Shown here one piece after another: positions 39,337-40,214 of a DNA stretch of 40,214 nt (its first letter is position 1; each line of letters begins with the position of its first letter). The position numbers and the translations under genes were made by a program. The stretch lies in assembly GCA_964526965.1 (NCBI GenBank), contig CAZGML010000024.1, forward strand, positions 1 through 40,214, written 5' to 3'. The notes beneath the pieces are model-generated. The model was given only the letters and a program-made list of their open reading frames with translations. It did not search any database and was not told the origin of the DNA. The DNA comes from UBA6265 sp964526965 (GTDB taxonomy: Bacteria; Chloroflexota; Chloroflexia; Thermomicrobiales; UBA6265).

Positions 39337-40214
39337 ATGCCCAGAGACGATGACAACAGGAACAAGCCAACTCCCGATGGCAACGACGAGCCATTGGATT
39401 TTGGTGCATTCGTCTCCGATAACGTTCAACGTACCTCCGACCGCCTGAAGGGCGAGCAGGGCGCACCACGAGAAGAACAGCCTCAGCAACCACAACAGCC
39501 GCAACGCCCGGACGGCGGGCGCAGAATCGAACGCGCTCGTGACCGCAGTTACTGGCGCCGCAAGGCTGCTGGTGCTGGCGTTATTCCGGACGAGCCGGAA
39601 GGGGATCTTCCACCACCACAACCGCAACAGGGATCCCGCCGAAATCGCTATCTTCCTCCCAGTGAGAATGAGGGAGATGAGTTCCATGAAGAGAACGAGT
39701 TCAATGACCAGGGCGACGGCTTTGGTGGCTTCTTTGCCGACTTCTTCTCCGGAGACGGGGATGACGGTAACCGCAACCGCATTATCGCGGCCATCGTCGC
39801 GCTGCTGATCCTGGTGCTCATCGTCTTCGGGCTCACCCAACTCTTCTCCGATGATGACGACAATGACACTGGCGATGCCACTCCGGTGCCAACGCAAGTT
39901 GTGGATATGTCATCAACACCGGACTCAGGTCCAACAGACCTGACTGAAGACAGCGTGGAGCCGCCGGCGACCGACGAACCGGAGATTCCGCGTGGAGGTG
40001 ATAACCAGCGTGGTGACGGGGGAGATTTACCAGACTCGACCGCCGAAGCTGTGGTAGCCACAGAAGCGGTCGAGATACAACTTACAAGCGAGGTAGCCCG
40101 GGCATGTTCCGGGTTTTGTCTTGTCCGTATGGAAGGGCCTGACCAGCAGGCGGCCCTGGATGAGGCCAAAGCGAGGGTCTCCTGGGACGACGGCGATATT
40201 AGCTGGATTGTTGT
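39337..40214 (+). CDS. Single-pass membrane protein with acidic stalk, cut by the window end
   Basis: The frame is open from the ATG at 39337 (AAAGGATAGG upstream) to the last base: 292 codons with no stop. Residues 1 to about 145 are disordered and rich in Gln, Pro, Arg and acidic residues; a membrane helix follows (IIAAIVALLILVLIVFG); then comes an acidic Thr/Pro-rich stalk of about 70 residues; then an apparently folded part starting near VEIQLTSEVARACSGF with two nearby cysteines. The extracellular domain lies mostly outside the window, so its function cannot be given. The layout resembles the amidase at 4627-5868. Confidence 0.7.
   Translation, partial: MPRDDDNRNKPTPDGNDEPLDFGAFVSDNVQRTSDRLKGEQGAPREEQPQQPQQPQRPDGGRRIERARDRSYWRRKAAGAGVIPDEPEGDLPPPQPQQGSRRNRYLPPSENEGDEFHEENEFNDQGDGFGGFFADFFSGDGDDGNRNRIIAAIVALLILVLIVFGLTQLFSDDDDNDTGDATPVPTQVVDMSSTPDSGPTDLTEDSVEPPATDEPEIPRGGDNQRGDGGDLPDSTAEAVVATEAVEIQLTSEVARACSGFCLVRMEGPDQQAALDEAKARVSWDDGDISWIV

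Overview
This window is a gene-dense, fairly GC-rich bacterial segment with 34 protein genes, no rRNA or tRNA that I can see, and one 100-base run of N. No gene fixes the taxonomy. The mix suggests a Chloroflexota-like bacterium (Thermomicrobia or a relative), but this is an inference. It rests on luciferase-like flavin/F420 enzymes, a PPOX-fold F420/FMN protein, membrane-anchored proteins with acidic Pro/Thr stalks, a creatininase-family protein, and intergenic DNA full of short palindromes.

Layout. 1-2530: a MarR regulator, a ring-cleaving dioxygenase and a carboxylesterase-like hydrolase, resembling the quinone/catechol-stress (Mhq) gene set of Firmicutes, behind a clear sigma-70 promoter with an overlapping palindromic operator. 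2531-3176: gene-free repeat DNA. 3177-5868: a Tat-type CapA-family phosphoesterase and a membrane-anchored cell-wall amidase. 6079-10609: a threonine dehydratase, an unknown protein and Lon protease. 10610-11039: structured gene-free DNA that could encode a small RNA. 11040-12128: a secreted three-repeat protein interrupted by an in-frame amber codon exactly after its signal peptide. 12233-15784: an MFS transporter, a PPOX-fold protein and two tandem paralogous membrane proteins. 15936-19949: a rare fusion of a luciferase-like monooxygenase with a BBE-type FAD oxidase, a stand-alone paralog of its first half, and an esterase.

20190-27401: a nine-gene, tightly overlapping Mrp-type cation/proton antiporter operon in the order F-G-MbhD-B-C-D-D-D-E. 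It carries three NuoL/M/N-like subunits, and the third has lost the conserved transmembrane glutamate. 27402-28000: gene-free DNA with successive hairpins. 28001-30103: an ornithine-cyclodeaminase-family protein and an ABC ATPase split by the N gap. 30100-37700: three MFS transporters, two cupin-type proteins, a glyoxalase-like protein and an M50-type membrane protease. 37829-40214: a universal stress protein, a creatininase-family amidohydrolase and the start of a single-pass membrane protein that runs off the window.

Two observations stand out. First, the MarR promoter and the promoter of the luciferase/BBE fusion 13 kb away carry the same CTTAC-N5-GTAAG palindrome at the same place relative to the -10 box, which suggests one regulon. 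Second, at least five 21-base hairpins share one architecture (8-base variable stem, 5-base loop ATAAA or ATACA, then CTAC). One of them supplies the stop codon of the hydrolase gene.
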